6,565 nt of DNA from Prevotella sp. GTDB lineage: Bacteria; Bacteroidota; Bacteroidia; Bacteroidales; Bacteroidaceae. Position 1 is the stretch's first letter; every line of letters begins with the position of its first letter. This document shows, piece by piece, positions 5,944 to 6,565 of this stretch. The stretch lies in assembly GCA_021203705.1 (NCBI GenBank), contig JAJQAR010000209.1, forward strand, positions 1 through 6,565, written 5' to 3'. The translations under genes were made by a program, and so were the position numbers. The notes below the pieces were generated by a model. It saw only the letters and a program-made list of their open reading frames with translations, made no database searches and had not been told where the DNA came from.

Positions 5944-6411
5944 ATGAGTAAAGTAATAGTAAACAATTATGAGGAATTTGCCGCCCTTCTCGGCAAGAAC
6001 ATAGGTGTTTCAGAATATGTGGAAATACCACAGCAACGCATCAATGAGTTTGCCGATGCGACACTCGACCACCAGTGGATACATGTTGACACTGAGCGAG
6101 CAAAAACGGAAAGTCCGTTTAAGACAACCATAGTGCACGGCTATCTCACTCTTTCAATGCTACCACACCTCTGGCAAGAGCTTATTCAGGTAAACAATCT
6201 GAAGATGATGGTAAACTACGGCATGGACAATATGAGATTCGGACAGGCTGTGAAATCGGGAGAGTCTATCCGCCTCGTGGCTGACCTCTATAATATCCAG
6301 AACCTTAGAGGCACGGTGAAAGTGGAGGTAAAATTCAATATCGAAATAAAGGGCTCACCGAAGAAGGCTCTTAGCGGCATCGCCACGTTCCTTTACTATT
6401 TCAATGACTAA
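5944..6411 (+). CDS. MaoC/NodN-like (R)-hydratase, single hot-dog domain
   Basis: The product is a 155-residue cytoplasmic protein covering one MaoC-type hot-dog domain. The hydratase motif is clear: the segment from A37 to H47 contains D42-H-Q-W-I-H47, the Asp/His pair that adds water across the double bond of trans-2-enoyl-CoA in (R)-specific hydratases. It is followed by H65-G-Y-L-T-L-S and a central strand with NYGMDNMRF (91-99). The overall pattern is that of the NodN / mycobacterial Rv0130 branch, which work as homodimers. Likely substrates are acyl-CoA or acyl-carrier thioesters, but no fatty-acid, polyketide or catabolic gene is adjacent to narrow this. The ATG at 5944 is preceded by an A-rich leader with no strong Shine-Dalgarno sequence, usual in this phylum. 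No terminator is visible after the stop, so the lipoprotein gene 43 bases downstream may be on the same transcript. Confidence 0.9.
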   Translation: MSKVIVNNYEEFAALLGKNIGVSEYVEIPQQRINEFADATLDHQWIHVDTERAKTESPFKTTIVHGYLTLSMLPHLWQELIQVNNLKMMVNYGMDNMRFGQAVKSGESIRLVADLYNIQNLRGTVKVEVKFNIEIKGSPKKALSGIATFLYYFND

Positions 6412-6454
6412 GGGGATTTTCCACCGCCATCATCATTCTATAAAAGATAATAAA

Positions 6455-6565
6455 ATGAGAAAACTGTTTGTTTATTTGTGCCTGATAACATTGTTTGTTG
6501 GTTTCTCTGCCTGCAAAACTTCCAAAACGACAACATCATCTTCTGTTTCGGAAACAGACTTAAAC
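6455..6565 (+). CDS. N-terminus of a lipoprotein of unknown function (cut by window end)
   Basis: An ATG at 6455 opens a frame that stays open for 37 codons to the window edge. The start has the form of a lipoprotein signal peptide: basic MRK, a hydrophobic core (residues 4-17) and lipobox F17-S-A-C20, so C20 would be lipidated. A Ser/Thr/Lys-rich linker follows (residues 21-33), typical of a tether before a folded domain. The domain itself lies outside the window, so no function can be given. The 43-bp gap from the hydratase gene has neither an obvious promoter nor a terminator, which suggests co-transcription. Confidence 0.75.
   Translation, partial: MRKLFVYLCLITLFVGFSACKTSKTTTSSSVSETDLN

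Noticed and set aside
1..6565. CRISPR arrays, insertion sequences, phage genes, tRNA or rRNA genes
   Set aside because: No regularly spaced repeats, transposase or integrase motifs, terminal inverted repeats with target duplications, or tRNA-like cloverleaf were seen on either strand.

Overview
The window is a piece of a Bacteroidales chromosome, probably a Prevotella/Bacteroides-type gut or oral anaerobe. Four things point there: a secreted polysaccharide lyase carrying a type IX secretion (T9SS) C-terminal sorting domain; a DUF4369/thioredoxin-like lipoprotein of a kind abundant in this phylum; A-rich leaders without clear Shine-Dalgarno sequences; and intergenic gaps with the Bacteroidetes promoter pattern (-33 TTTG, -7 TAnnTTTG). 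The genus is inference, not demonstrated.

Layout from left to right. Bases 1-82 are the end of a plus-strand gene whose C-terminus resembles galactokinase. A 261-bp gap follows, with a long imperfect hairpin (119-168) and a clear minus-strand terminator (276-314). The minus-strand gene 344-2632 encodes a family PL11 rhamnogalacturonan lyase, which cleaves the pectin RG-I backbone. Its own promoter lies at about 2675-2682, inside a perfect inverted repeat. Upstream of it on the same strand, 2740-3903 encodes a lipoprotein with an N-terminal DUF4369-like domain and a C-terminal TlpA-like thioredoxin fold that has lost its CXXC cysteines. The divergent gap 3904-4131 holds this gene's promoter and that of a plus-strand membrane-anchored metallophosphoesterase (start corrected to 4132, stop at 5217).

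A shared hairpin terminator (5222-5251) separates the phosphoesterase from a convergent minus-strand gamma-carbonic-anhydrase-like hexapeptide protein (5255-5755). The next divergent gap (5756-5943) carries promoters for that gene and for a plus-strand MaoC/NodN-type hot-dog hydratase (5944-6411). The start of another lipoprotein gene (6455 to the window edge) follows the hydratase by 43 bp and may share its transcript.

Most genes look individually transcribed, so the window reads as ordinary chromosome with single-gene units rather than one system. The only metabolic thread is pectin use: the lyase opens rhamnogalacturonan, and a galactokinase, if correctly identified, could handle galactose from its side chains. 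No SusC/SusD pair, transposase, CRISPR array, phage gene or RNA gene is visible. I found no convincing new multi-gene system. The points most worth checking are the cysteine-less thioredoxin lipoprotein, the inverted repeat around the lyase promoter, the hairpin at 119-168 and the solitary position of the lyase.
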